A stretch of DNA of 64,000 nucleotides from Ypsolopha sequella (GCA_934047225.1 OW203992.1:3275501-3339500), one strand, 5' to 3'; positions 11,738 through 22,020 are shown, counted from the stretch's first letter. Notes: generated by a model from the sequence alone, not told the origin. A program made the numbers and translations.

Positions 11738-12142
11738 GTAGTGAAGCTACCCGTGTTTTATCGTACCAGTCGATTGTGTCTAGAATTGGCCTGCTCATTG
11801 TCGAGACGCAGTACTGCACGTGGTCACAGACAGTCGCGGCACGGCTCGGATCACCGACCGCCACATTCCGGACCGTGAGAAATTATTTATTGAATTCTAT
11901 TTACGAGATGGTCCATTGAGATTGTGCCAGTGTATGACATAATTTATTTTGTTCTAAATACAATTGCAATGGCGCGCAAAGTTATTGGAATTATTTATAA
12001 CGACGTTGCATTGCTTGCCTTATGTTATGTATGACACGAAGTTCATGGTTCATGGTCAGTTTTTTTTTTCAGCTTTTGAGGGAATAAGCATTTTTGTAAT
12101 AAATTTTCAAGGAGCATATTTGTCTGAACTTTTTATGAACAA
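11738..12142. other. No gene seen; GC-richer island with an E-box
   Basis: The unique segment 11750-11880 holds CACGTG at 11817-11822 within a GC-richer run. It is a candidate regulatory island. The remainder is AT-rich with a chance open frame at 11964-12233. Confidence 0.3.
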
Positions 12143-12353
12143 GGATTCTTTTATTATCATTAGAGTTACAAACTTGAAATCAATCAGAAACAAATTTAAA
12201 AGCACAACAGTCGATAGCGTGCCTGTCATGTAAGCAGGAGGTCGCAGGTTCAAATCCTGGCCCGAGGAATCTTTTTTTAATATTTGTGCTTTTAAATTTG
12301 TTTCTGATTGATTTCAAGTTTGTAATGCACTCTAATAATAATAAAAGTATTCA
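12143..12353. mobile_element. Foldback element with a tRNA-like core
   Basis: Arms of about 60 bases (12143-12205 and 12288-12353) are inverted repeats, including AAATCAATCAGAAACAAATT on the left and its mirror on the right. Between them lies a tRNA-like segment. The element is therefore a hairpin presenting a tRNA-like sequence at its loop. I do not know this combination as a named family. Confidence 0.75.
12205..12271 (+). tRNA. tRNA-like sequence (pseudo-tRNA, Thr-like)
   Basis: A B box GGTTCAAATCC lies at 12247-12257 in a T arm with four of five stem pairs. An anticodon arm CCTGT-CATGTAA-GCAGG pairs over five positions counting one G-T. The loop would carry TGT (Thr) at positions 34-36 but has A and not T at position 33. 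The A box and acceptor stem are poor. I read this as a tRNA-derived relic or SINE head inside a foldback element, not a working tRNA gene. Confidence 0.45.
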
Positions 12354-14494
12354 AAGCGATGGATTTCGCAATAAAAACATAAAATCAAGTACTCTTTTCG
12401 TAACTTTCCTGTGACTTCTTTTGTCTCCAAAAAGTCTTCATAAGCACATAAACAACTCAGCTTTTTCGACTCAAGGAAAATGCAGCAACTTTCCGCAACA
12501 TCATTAGACTGCACTAACAAACACTAATGTCACCTTTATCGGGGGCGAACAGGGGTTGCGTTCCACCGCAGTAAATAACACCACGGTCATTGAAAAACCA
12601 CCCCTATTCTAGGTTGCTATGATCCGTATCGTAAGGCTAGTAGTGTTGCATCGCGTCGTTATCGCATCGTCGCCGTATGCAGTCGGAAGTGCGCCTATCG
12701 CTTCCGTGCGACAACGAACGGCCGCAACGATAATTTCTGCAATCACTTGTTTAGTTTATGGGGTTTGGGATTTCATAAGAAGAACATCTTTTTTTTTTAC
12801 CTATAATTTATTAGTTAAGATATATTATAATATATAAATAAAAAAGTATTTGTTAGTTTCGATATATATTTCGGCCAACTTATGTCCGTCGTCACTAGAA
12901 TAATTAATTTTATAATTTATTGGAGGATTCATATTGCATTTCACTGCTTTTATTAATGATTAAAAGTGTTTAGACAACCCATAGCATTTTATAAGCTATG
13001 CACAAAGCTTAAATATATCATGGGCCGGCTCAACTAAATTTAGTTTACAAAACTGTTATGCCATAAAAATAATATTGACTTCAATGACACTTGACAAATA
13101 ATCGAATGCCATGAAAATTGTAAATTGATACCTTCTGGGCGAGCTTCATCCTCGCTCCATCACGTGCGGTGGTAGCCAAGTGTAAGCTATCCAAGTGGAT
13201 AAAAAATAAGATTCCTAATAACGTGTGTCAGTAATTTGTTATCTAATATAAATGACGCAATTTAATATAAATTGCCTTCAACATTGTAACAGTTTTTACC
13301 GTTTTATTTTCGTCCCAGTATATCTACATCGCATCGCTGGAACACACTGTCGGCGACTATCTACCCTCATTGTCTCTTATCAACGTTTCCTTGTAAAAAT
13401 ATATTGTTTGCGGCGCATGTGTGAACGGTGAACTGGGTTGTTTTGTTAAATCGTTTGTAGTTTTTGGCTTTGTTACGGTTTTGAATGACAATAAAAAAAT
13501 TACAACAAGTTAACTAGACTACCGCAAGTTGATAAAAATGTTAATAAGTTACAAAATTCTTTTTGTTTTAAAAAGAGTATGGTCATCGGTCATCATTTTT
13601 AGAACCTTTCTTCCAAAATCTCTACAAAATGAACACCTACCAGTATGTTGTTTTGAAAGGCTAACGTTAAGATTACGATAGCAAACATACAACTATTATT
13701 CTCCATATAAAAACGAGAAATTCCAAAAAAGCTGTGAGAGCTCGCCTGATTCCGTCCAAAGTTCCATTTATTCAGGATCGTAATCTCGCATTGCTGATAA
13801 CGATTGCCGCGGCGCCACCATCGCGATAGTGCGGGTGCCTGCCAACAACGGTAGAACAGAAAATGTACGCTTCACGGTACCTTTGTGACTTTAAAATGTT
13901 GTGTGTTTACGTGAATTGTGCGAGTGTGAGTAAATAAAAGCTTTGTTATTATTCTTACCCGAAAAAAAAATGTAAAGTATACCATTTCAGACATATAGTT
14001 CAGATTTTCCTCGAGTTAGCAATGATATTTCTTTGAATTGATTAATGTTCTGAGTACTTTTGTGACGCAAGTCAACACAATAAAACATCCGTTAGGGGAA
14101 AATTGTAAAAATAAACAAAAGCTTCGATAAGACGTTAACATTAACTGTGCCATTTAAGTAACAATTTTAATATCATCCAATTAAAATTAGAGAGTGTTGC
14201 CAATATAAATATTTTAATAACGGATTGGATCGAAAGCTAGACCTGTGCCTCCTTGCGCAGTTAAAAAAGTGAGTCGTATTCGTTATTAAAATATTTATAA
14301 CAAAACATGTTTTTTTTTTCCAATACCGATCGAAAGTAAAACATTTACACCCTAGATCGGCTCAAAAGACTCAGCCACACTAGGGGGAGCGAGGGGGCTA
14401 GAAGGGAGGGATGTTATCGCCGAAAACGCGCTCGATCTCGTACCGATCGCTCGCTCCGATAGCGCGATCCGACGCGGCGATACCGCGCTAGCGA
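12354..14494. other. No gene seen; several unique islands
   Basis: GC-richer unique segments lie at 12610-12730, 13310-13440, 13780-13870 and 14370-14490. They repeatedly contain CGATAG/CGATAA/TTATCG strings. Between them the DNA is AT-rich. There is no recognisable exon, RNA gene or transposon, although an A-run near 13970 could be a retroelement trace. Confidence 0.35.
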
Positions 14495-14502
14495 ACCAGA
14501 AT
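14495..14502. repeat. 8-bp target-site duplication, left
   Basis: ACCAGAAT, repeated exactly at 15385-15392 on the other side of the hAT element. Confidence 0.9.
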
Positions 14503-15384
14503 TAGAGATGAAACGGATATCCGGTTACTATCCGGTATCCGGCCTATCCGGCCATATTTTTGGTATCCGGTATCCGGCCGGATAGTAGTCAGTATCCGGC
14601 CGGATACCGGATACTTAACTCAACAAACAAAAAGTCGTTTAAATTACAAAATAGTTGTATCAATGATTGAATAATCTAAATTCTAATACATAAAGTGAAT
14701 AAGAATTGAGCTATGGTAGATAAAGACAAGCTTTACATCAATTGTTGGGAATAAACGTTTATGCTTTTCTTCATACATTACACCAGCTTCTTTTGCTCTC
14801 ACAATATACCGAATGTAACTCAACATGTATCTTTTAATAAAAACACATGGTCATACTGAAATCATACTAAACAACTTTTCCAAAGAAACATACTTGTGGA
14901 AATGAAAATAATACTCATTATGAAAACCTACTTTAAATTTTGAAAGGGCACTGGGCGGGCAGGTTCAATGTTGTTTTTTCAATATGTTACTTTGGAAAAT
15001 TTGTTCAGTATGAACAGTATATTACGCGGTTTCATTTAAAGATAACTGTCCATTTATATACAGTATACACCACTCCAAGGAGACAAAAGATACATATTTA
15101 CAAATTTCGTTAGGATCAAAAATTGTTTCGCGTTTGCAAACCAGCATTTGTATGATTGTGATACAATCATTTAGAAATGATCTTCATTTAAAAAATGCTC
15201 GAATAATCTCGCCCACTTGCACCCGCACGCACCTTGGTGCGTAATATTTAGACTTGCTCAATAAGTGCGAAACGTATATCTTGAGCCGGATATCCGGCCG
15301 CCGGATATCCGGCTATCCGGCCTAGTGCCTCGCCGGATATCCGGTATCCGGTATCCGGCCAAATCACTATCCGTTTCATCTCTA
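14503..15384. mobile_element. Non-autonomous hAT transposon, 882 bp
   Basis: The ends TAGAGATGAAACGGATA and TATCCGTTTCATCTCTA are perfect 17-bp inverted repeats flanked by an exact 8-bp duplication (ACCAGAAT). This is the signature of hAT insertion. Both subterminal regions (14515-14610 and 15285-15360) are arrays of TATCCGG/CCGGATA units, presumably transposase binding sites. The middle is AT-rich without a transposase frame, so mobility would need a transposase in trans. The intact duplication and ends suggest a fairly recent insertion. Confidence 0.92.
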
Positions 15385-15392
15385 ACCAGAAT
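15385..15392. repeat. 8-bp target-site duplication, right
   Basis: ACCAGAAT, identical to 14495-14502. Confidence 0.9.
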
Positions 15393-15521
15393 ACGCCCGT
15401 AGCTTTAGAATAGATGCTTTATAGTACTGATAACGGTCTGATAACCGAGCTGTGTACGAAAGTGTGGTGATGAGGTTATGTTTTACATATTATATAGCTA
15501 ATTTTTTTGTTTTAATGTATA

Positions 15522-15686
15522 TTGGTATCGATTCGGCATAACACGTCTTAACTTATTTGACAGGACTAACCTTATTTTAAGCGTGCTGTCTTTTTCTTTC
15601 TGTATCGAAAAGACAAGGACAGAACGCTTAAATTAAGTTTAGTTCTGTCAAATAAGTTAAGGTATGCTTCACCGAATCGGTACCAT
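15522..15686. mobile_element. Hairpin MITE, 165 bp
   Basis: The arms pair over most of their length, from TTGGTATCGATTCGGC at the left to CCGAATCGGTACCA at the right, including CTTAACTTATTTGACAG and CTGTCAAATAAGTTAAG. The loop contains TCTGTATCGAAAAGACAAGG. A diverged relative sits at 6255-6375, and a shorter look-alike hairpin with AAGGACAAAGC is near 41010-41055. Confidence 0.8.
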
Positions 15687-15792
15687 TGTGTCTTGTGTAT
15701 CGCAAACAGTAATTTGATTTTTGTTTTTTTTTTGGCATTCGTATTAAGCTTGACCATTATAGGGCCTGATAGAAAGCTTCGATATCTAAGTC

Positions 15793-16126
15793 TTAAGAGG
15801 CTATGTGGATTAAATTTTTGTCACTGTTACTATAAGCGAAAAAACGCGCAGTGCGAGAGGGGGCTTCAAGACGAAAGAGTAAAAAGTACGTTTTTTTTTA
15901 TATAAAAAACTAAAATAGTAGACGTAATTCCAAAAATCCAAAATCTAGAAATATAATAAGTTTGAGTACCCACATGATTTATATTCGTCAAACGAGGAGA
16001 AAAAGTGCATTTGAAGACCTCATTTCAATCGAGGAATATTAATACCAGAAATAGATTACAATTTTTTGTGTGTTTCATGAAATACATAGAAAAGAAGCAC
16101 CCCTATTTTTTTACATAGCCTCTTAA
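15793..16126. mobile_element. MITE with TTAA ends, copy 2 of 3
   Basis: The ends TTAAGAGGCTATGT and ACATAGCCTCTTAA are inverted. The left part carries GAAAAAACGCGCAGTGCGAGAG, comparable to GAAAAAACCCTCAGTGCGAG in the other two copies. The copy is shorter (334 bp) and the most diverged. Confidence 0.7.
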
Positions 16127-16754
16127 AGATGCAGCGCGCTCGCACAGAAAGTGGAAGGGTAACAAAGATTTCGTTCGTCCAGGAACTTTCGCAAAACCAA
16201 CGGATACCGGACACGGAGGACTGATATTACTCTCCCAGTACATATATTTGTATTTTTTTTCCTTCATGACATAATTTTCTCCTATCTTGTATTTTTTATC
16301 TCATTATTCAATTAAATTATAGGCAAACTTTTTAGTTGTAACTAATATCTTGAAAAAAAGACTTGATCTTGCTAAGTTTCTTGCCCTTCTTCTTAGCAAG
16401 ACTAATCGAATGGGCGGAGTTAGGCATATATTTATTATATGAATTGCATATACTTATAGTATTATTTTTTCCTTATTCCTATATTTTTATTTTATTTAAG
16501 TGTATTTCTTTTTATTCAATTTAAGTAAACTCAACCTTTATTATTTCCCTGCATATTTCCCCATATTATTATTTATGACATAAAACTATTACCTATACAC
16601 ATAGATTATTTAATTACTTTATATTACATAAAAACTGACCTATAATAAGTGTATCTATCTGTTATACCTATATTTCATAAATAAATATATTTCATTTCGT
16701 TTTATACATATATATTTTTCTTGTTTTATTTTTATGTAGCCTTTAAAGAGTCTT
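16127..16754. other. No gene seen; AT-rich
   Basis: Strongly AT-rich DNA with no open frame, repeat family or RNA gene that I recognise. Confidence 0.5.
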
Positions 16755-16890
16755 ACTATTGGGCAAAAGCCTGCCCTTGTTAATACCAAATATCACAGTC
16801 CCTCCGACCACCGCGGTAAAATGAATGGATATCGTCCCGCCATTTTGGTCTGCCTGGCCTACAATAGCCGTCATTGTACACCCACTCGGT
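16755..16890 (-). pseudogene. LINE 3'-end fragment
   Basis: On the minus strand a short frame reads GRPKWRDDI followed by a run ending in GGCAGGCTTTTGCCCAATAG. A GRPxxRWxDD-like motif followed by a 'cttttgcccaa/cag' end is typical of the last residues of lepidopteran LINE polyproteins. The fragment is too short to name the clade and has lost everything upstream. A second LINE-type fragment lies directly next to it. Confidence 0.45.
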
Positions 16891-16899
16891 GTACAATAT

Positions 16900-17248
16900 C
16901 ATCCCATCCATCAGCCTAGTTCGTCCACTGCTGGACATAAGCCTTTCCAGGACTTTACCACACCTGGCAGTCATCCTGGAAGAATTGCCCATACTCACAC
17001 ACGCTGGGCACGCGGGTTGGTGAGCTTGGTGCCGGAACCCTCGCACCAGTGACGCCACTGCCCGTCATCAGTCTGTTCCATATAAGGCCTGGCTATTAGG
17101 GATGGATATACCGCTATCCATCGGTCCCAGGCATGGTGGGCCTCCTGGTTTTTGCCTGTGAGCTGTCCTCTTACTCTCCCCCGAATTACTTCGAGGGGTT
17201 CTCCAAGTAAGATGGTGGTACCTCCACAGTCGGGCCCGGAATCAGCTC
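16900..17248 (-). mobile_element. LINE/SINE 3'-end fragment related to 24990-25106
   Basis: The minus strand contains GGCTTATGTCCAGCAGTGGA and, upstream, GTGAGTATGGGCAATTCTTC. Both also occur in order at 24990-25106. Here the copy is longer (about 350 bases) and extends further upstream. TACAATAT flanks it at 16892-16899 and 17249-17256, which could be a target duplication. The right flank is itself a TACAATATACAA repeat, so this evidence is weak. Confidence 0.6.
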
Positions 17249-17256
17249 TACAATAT

Positions 17257-17734
17257 ACAATATACAAAATGTACAATATACAAAACTAAAAGTCCAAAAC
17301 CACAATCTTGATAACGTACACATTTTTAGTTAAAAATACGTAGAGGTAGACACATCGCGTCATCACAACGATAATAAGTGGATATAACCCGTATAGAACG
17401 AGGCGGAGGCGGTTTAGATAAAAATAATATATTCGTGCGATTGTCACCTTGTATGTAGGTTAGTTGGCCTTTATACTCACTGTCGAATAAGGGTTCCGCT
17501 ATTTTACAATTATCAAAAGCAGATGGATGTTTTAGAAGCAGACGAAACTTGAAGAAAGCCCTAAATTACAAGAGTAAACTTTTGCAAAGCATTAACTGAG
17601 CTTTGACATTTAGTGTAAATAAAAAACATGGAAGTATATACAGGCTGTACTTAAATGCAAACCCAAGAATCTCTAGGGTATGAAAGTATTCAAGATACTG
17701 ATGAAATTATAATTTTTATGTTTTAAAAAAGAGG
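17257..17734. other. No gene seen
   Basis: A short TACAATATACAA-type repeat at 17249-17285 is followed by AT-rich DNA without recognisable features. ATACAGGCTGTAC at 17638-17650 resembles the ends of the ATACAGG MITE family but I cannot pair it. Confidence 0.4.
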
Positions 17735-17873
17735 CCTGCGCAGCGATTCTAGTTCATACAAACGAAATACAAAATACAAACAAAACAATTTGTAAATCAT
17801 AGATATTCCTAAGGTAGTGTGTATTTATTGCGATTGTATTACAGAATATCTAGGTTCCCAAATATACAGGATG

Positions 17874-18231
17874 CTTGTAAATTTGACATATTCCTTATAG
17901 TAGAGATTATTTTCAACAAATTGAGCCCTATAAACTAGGAGTCGAATGAATGGTCTCCGAGTTTTTCAAACTTTCAGACTGGTAACCAAATAAAATAATC
18001 TATCGGCACTTATTTGTTATTTTTCTGATTAATGATAAACGACTGATCATTTATAAAAAAATACATGCCCTGAATTCCCATAATCTCAGAGAAGATCTTC
18101 TTTATTTTGTAATTTTCGCAATATCGATCTGTTTTACTTGAAAAAAATTTATCATTTTCGACCCCTAGTTGGAATTGATCACTATTATAACTCCTTTCAA
18201 GGAATAGGTCAAATTTACAAGCATCCCGTAT
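17874..18231. mobile_element. ATACAGG-ended MITE, copy 1 of 2
   Basis: The ends ATACAGGATGCTTGTAAATT and the mirrored AAATTTACAAGCATCCCGTAT form inverted repeats of about 80 bases that include ATTCC and TAGGAGTCGAATGA / TAGGGGTCGAAAATGA-type blocks. The second copy is at 38425-38898. Non-coding. Confidence 0.8.
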
Positions 18232-18450
18232 ATTAAATAAGAACACTGATTTAAACATGAAATATGAGAAAAATAAGCTTTTTATGGAAATTTTAAATAG
18301 CTTATGAACGAGGACGACATCCTTTCAAAATACATATTTGGGAACCTATATATTATTAACAGAAACATAAAAACTTAAAAAACATTACATTAAACTAAAA
18401 TTAAACCTTACAAATTTACCTAAAAAACTAAAATATCTCCTAAAGTAAAA

Positions 18451-18798
18451 TTAAACTAAGTAGAAAATGTTTGCCAGATCGCCGCCGTCTTGTGGCTGGG
18501 TTTCCAGAATGCTGGCAGCATTTCCTCCTTGGATTGCCAAACTAAGGCGTTGTCCAAAGTATGCGCCACCTCTTGGGTCCCCCGAAACGTCAACCACCCG
18601 CGAGGAAATTTCTTTAAAAAGACATTTCGTCTCGTGACCCCATGGCCCAAGAGTTTTGACTCCAAAAGGCGCAAATATGTACTCAGAACTGAGCTCTGCA
18701 TATCTGCGCCTCTTGGATCCCTCGGCCGCTGCCGCTGCTGCGCCAGCCCTGGCGGCCGTGACTTGGATGTGGGATGGAGTGTCAACGCATGTTGCGTT
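18451..18798 (-). pseudogene. Non-LTR retrotransposon C-terminal fragment, REL-endonuclease-like domain
   Basis: About 116 codons resemble the C-terminal domain of a non-LTR retroelement protein. They start at ATCVDT, run through AEGSKRRRYAELSSEYIFAP and LGPWGHETKCLF, and end with GNAASILE before the stop. The order (RPDG) - WDxTCVDT - AExxKxxRY resembles the PD-(D/E)XK layout of restriction-enzyme-like (REL) endonucleases in R2/R4-type elements. This link is my inference. The copy is 5'-truncated just before CVDT, so the RPDG motif is missing. Upstream codons of the open frame come from the adjacent foldback arm and do not belong to the element. The 3' tail is T-rich on the sense strand down to about 18370. 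Sister copies are at 36472-36683, 55898-56242 and 61834-62253. Confidence 0.6.
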
Positions 18799-18829
18799 GA
18801 TATTATGATAGATATATATAATACATACA

Positions 18830-19098
18830 TATATAAGGTCTTTCATTTTAAATGGAAAGTAATTTAGGAGGTGATTCAGTATCGTTAATACATCACATTC
18901 CACAGCAAAGCACTTTTTTTTGCGCGAACTTTTTGTTCACTTCTCAGTAGAAAGTGGTCCGATCAGCTGACTCAGTTTGTATGGACAAGTGAAGAAAAAG
19001 TTCGCGCAAAAAAAGTACTTTGCAGTGGAATGTGATGTATTAACGATACTGAATCACCTCCTAAATTACTTTCCATTTAAATTGAAAGACCTTATATA
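18830..19098. mobile_element. Long-armed foldback MITE
   Basis: Arms of about 115 bases are nearly complementary, from TATATAAGGTCTTTCA at the left to GAAAGACCTTATATA at the right. They contain GGAATGTGATGTATTAACGA and AAGTTCGCGCAAAAAAAGTA or mirrors. The loop is short (about 40 bases). Such near-perfect arms would give a double-stranded RNA hairpin if transcribed. Confidence 0.85.
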
Positions 19099-19212
19099 TA
19101 CCTAGATATTTATGTAATCCAATCGGAATAAACACATACTATCCTACGAATATCTATGATTTTGGTATTTCGTTTGTATGAGCTTGGATTGCTCCAGAGG
19201 CCTCTTGAATAT

Positions 19213-19389
19213 TTACCAAAAACTATATAATTTTTCCAACCTATAGCTACGCACTCTTATCAATGCAGTACTTTTACCACGTAGCGTGGTCCCAACTACT
19301 CCCAACCGATCACATTGAGTATTTGTGTTCTGTGCTATTGACGCTATCAGAGGTCAACGACCAGCGAGGATGTTCAGGATTGGTGTATT
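19213..19389. other. No gene seen
   Basis: Unique-looking DNA between the nested foldback stack and the next repeat, with no recognisable feature. Confidence 0.4.
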
Positions 19390-19560
19390 TTAAGTTTTAC
19401 AAAGCGTGATAACCCGATTCTGAAGGCTTTAATTTTAGTTAAAGTGCTTTCAAAACTTGAATTTTTCCAAAGCAATTTAGCTTCTACTCCTAACACTAAA
19501 GGATTGTTTTGCAATGAAGAAAGTTTCGTTTTGACAGCACTAAAACTAAAATTTTATGTT
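19390..19560. repeat. Repeat family of 1-300, further copy
   Basis: It contains GATTCTGAAGGCTTTAATTT, ATTGTTTTGCAATGAAGA and TTTTGACAGCACTAAAAC in the same order as the first 160 bases of the window. Confidence 0.75.
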
Positions 19561-19574
19561 AAGCTGCAGTATAG

Positions 19575-20030
19575 TAGAGATGATGAATATAACCATTAAC
19601 CATCAAATTTAACAAATATTGAAAATTAACCATGATATTCAATCATTAACATTATCGAGTAAAAATATTATATCAACTTCTCCGGCAGATATTTATATTT
19701 GATATTTTTACACATATTTCGATTGGTTATTGGTTGATTATTAGGTTAGTTTTGTTGTGTTACTTGAAAAACAAAGACGAGTCGTCGCGTTGTTGTTGGT
19801 TTCCATTAAATGTGAAGTTGTTTTGCAAAATAACCTATTTGGAACCATTTCTATAAGTATGTGGGAGTAAAAAATTAAAGATAATTTGTTTATTGGTTGA
19901 AAATATTCATTAATATTTTTATTCAATGGTCGCATTCAATAAAAATATTTACAACCAATAAAATTATCGATATTTTTTCATCAATTAACTATTAACCAAT
20001 AAACAATTTCGACCATTATTGACATCTCTA
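19575..20030. mobile_element. hAT-like element with TAGAGATG ends
   Basis: TAGAGATG and, at the other end, CATCTCTA match the outermost bases of the confirmed hAT element at 14503. Subterminal arrays of ATTAACC/GGTTAAT-type motifs fill both sides. No 8-bp duplication is visible in the flanks, so either it is too old or the ends are slightly misplaced. No transposase frame. Confidence 0.55.
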
Positions 20031-20144
20031 AAGTTTTGACGTGTGGCATGCACGGTACACGTCAGTACCGAAAAGAACTTCGTTCCAACCGGGTGTCCCA
20101 CGACATTGATTGACACGACACATATTGCGTGGACAAGTGAATTA

Positions 20145-20414
20145 TACAAGGTGACTTTTTGATCATCGTCCAAATTCATACAAATTCATACATTCATAAT
20201 TCATCAGCATCATGAATCGATAACAATTTTTGTGAAATTCGTATAATGAAATTTCGACTTCCCATAGTAATTCACTCCTAGTCCTGAGTGAATCACTATG
20301 GGGAGTTGAAATTTCATTTTATGAATTTTACAAAAATCGTTATTGGTTCATGATGCTGATGAGTTACCAAGGCTCAAGTATGAATTTGGACGATGTTGAC
20401 AAATTCACCATGTA
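20145..20414. mobile_element. Foldback MITE (TGACTTTTTGATCATCGTCC family), copy 1 of 3
   Basis: Inverted arms meet at a centre containing TCCTAGTCCTGAGTGAATCA. The left end carries GGTGACTTTTTGATCATCGT and the right end its diverged mirror. An almost complete second copy is at 29689-29950 and a half copy at 41833-41924. Here the left arm has an extra AAATTCATAC duplication. Confidence 0.85.
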
Positions 20415-20785
20415 TATATATATTTTTAATTCAGATCTCTTAATCAAATTATTCAAAAGCTGTTAGATCTGTGAAATGTTTCTTTTATACCCTTTACACC
20501 GAACTCAAAGAGTTAGATGACCTAATATAACCCCCAACTTTACAGTACCTCCAGTAAGAGGCTCTTACCATATGTATGTAATATCCATTCTCGGCCAACA
20601 AAACATCTATTCGGCATCTCGAAATCCCACAGTCATCGAACCTGCGACCTTTCGATCGTCTCGCGCGCGCCGCCCCGCGTTGATCTGAATCAATTAGAAG
20701 TGCGCGTGAGCCGGCCGGCCCACTCGCGCCGGATCGATGCTAAACGAGATTCAGCACCCCGAAATGTATACCCTATTCGGAGATC
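20415..20785. other. No gene seen; unique GC-richer segment
   Basis: The segment 20630-20760 is rich in CG and CCGG strings and matches nothing else in the window. It could be regulatory or an old repeat; I cannot tell. Confidence 0.35.
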
Positions 20786-20826
20786 ATTGGTGCGGGAGAA
20801 CTGAGTCAATGCATCTAGTTTTAAGG
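20786..20826 (+). repeat. 41-bp direct repeat, left copy
   Basis: It begins ATTGGTGCGGGAGAACTGAG and ends in TAGTTTTAAGG. The right copy at 21651-21691 differs at two positions. The pair brackets two adjacent TTAA-ended elements. Confidence 0.9.
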
Positions 20827-21245
20827 CGCTACGTAAAAGTTTTAGCGTCCCTGTTACTCTATATGCGAAAAAACCCTCAGTGCGAGTGGGACGGATTCGT
20901 GGAAAAGTAGCAAAAAGTCGGTTTTTTATTCATATAAAATGTACTAAGCTATTTTGTCAAAAATATTTTCAAGGAGACTTTACAAATACATAATATCGAC
21001 ATTTTGAATGCAATTTCACAATTAAATTATTTAGGATTTCAGAATTACAGGAAAAAATAAAACAATTTAGAGGTCTTTTCGGAATTTAATTCTGTCGAGA
21101 AAATTTCATCTAATCGCGTTTTCATTCAGTGAGAATCTTAATCAAATACTCAATAAACATTTACCCAAAAATGAAATACGTAGATGACGTTATAGTGGAG
21201 TAAATGGATTCGAAAAAACCCCATTTTTTTTTTGTATCGCCTTAA
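20821..21245. mobile_element. MITE with TTAA ends, copy 3 of 3
   Basis: TTAAGGCGCTACGTAAAAG at the left and TTTGTATCGCCTTAA at the right. The left 120 bases nearly equal those of copy 1 (11090). Non-coding. It shares its right TTAA with the next foldback element. Confidence 0.8.
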
Positions 21246-21639
21246 GGGTCGGTGTTCGAGGTTATGGCTTTTTAAGACGGTAAAAATTCAAATTTCTGAA
21301 CAAAATAAATACCACTTATTACCTTACAAGATGAAGTGCAGGTTCATTAAAAAAATCATGGCAATAATGTATAGTTCAACTTCAGAAAAAAAACAGGAAT
21401 TTCAAGAAAATCTCTTGAATAGCATTGCAGCGCTATGGGTGTAACCTGAACTTGAAAATCCTGTTTTTTTTTTCTGAAGTTACTATTACATTAGTGCCAA
21501 GATTTTTTTTAATGAACCTGTACTTCATCTTGTAAGGTAACAAGTGGTATTTATTTTGTTCAGAAATTAATATTTTACTATCTTAAAAAGCCATAGCCCC
21601 GAAACCTGTCTTGCCCAATCTCGGAACTCCGACTCTTAA
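21242..21639. mobile_element. Foldback element flanked by TTAA
   Basis: Arms of about 190 bases pair, including AAGATGAAGTGCAGGTTCAT, CAAAATAAATACCACTT and CTTCAGAAAAAAAACAGGA against their mirrors. The loop holds GCATTGCAGCGCTATGGGTG. The outer ends TTAAGGGTCGGTG and the mirrored TTAAGAGTCGGAG sit on TTAA at both sides. A 70-codon open frame inside (21232-21444) is a chance frame in an arm. Confidence 0.85.
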
Positions 21640-21650
21640 GGGAACCAATT

Positions 21651-21691
21651 ATTGGTGCGGGAAAACTGAGACAATGCATCTAGTTTTAAGG
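21651..21691 (+). repeat. 41-bp direct repeat, right copy
   Basis: Matches 20786-20826 at 39 of 41 positions. Confidence 0.9.
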
Positions 21692-22020
21692 TAACCAATT
21701 TTTTTAGGATTAAAGTTTAGAAGTTGATTTGAGGATACTTTTTCACGTTATAAAGAAGGCTCGTTGTTTTTACACATTACATATAAACTGACTTTAAAAA
21801 CGGTAGGTGTTACTTGCACAAATAATTAAGGATATCCGCTGCTTGGATGAGTGACGGAATAATTTTGTTTGTCTGTTTGTCTGTCCGCAAAGTCACCTAC
21901 TTTTAAACTAGTGTAAACAGTTTATGTAGGTAGGTATACATAGATGCGCAATGTAGGTTAGTGCTATTAATTACATGAAACCTGAAAAATATGGGCATAG
22001 CATACACAAGATGAAATTGA
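21692..22020. other. No gene seen; part of a Helitron-like or SINE repeat possible
   Basis: TTTGTTTGTCTGTTTGTCTG at about 21866-21886 is the kind of string seen in lepidopteran Helitron-like 5' regions, but I cannot define the ends. Confidence 0.3.

Larger units (their letters stand above)
17735..19212. mobile_element. Outer foldback element, split by other transposons
   Basis: Left arm 17735-17862 and right arm 19099-19212 are inverted repeats. Shared blocks include TTCATACAAACGAAATAC, AATCATAGATATTC and GAATATCTAGG (left) against their mirrors. Between the arms lie an ATACAGG MITE (17874-18231), a LINE 3' end (18370-18798, minus) and another foldback (18830-19098). The arms therefore probably belong to an older element into which the others inserted. 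Confidence 0.65.

Noticed and set aside
16825..17276. Overlapping 75-93-codon frames on both strands
   Set aside because: They are inside LINE 3'-end fragments and their antisense. The recognisable parts are reported as LINE pieces.
18490..18867. 125-codon open frame on the plus strand
   Set aside because: It is the antisense of the REL-type LINE fragment at 18451-18798 and of the foldback arm, so it is a shadow frame.
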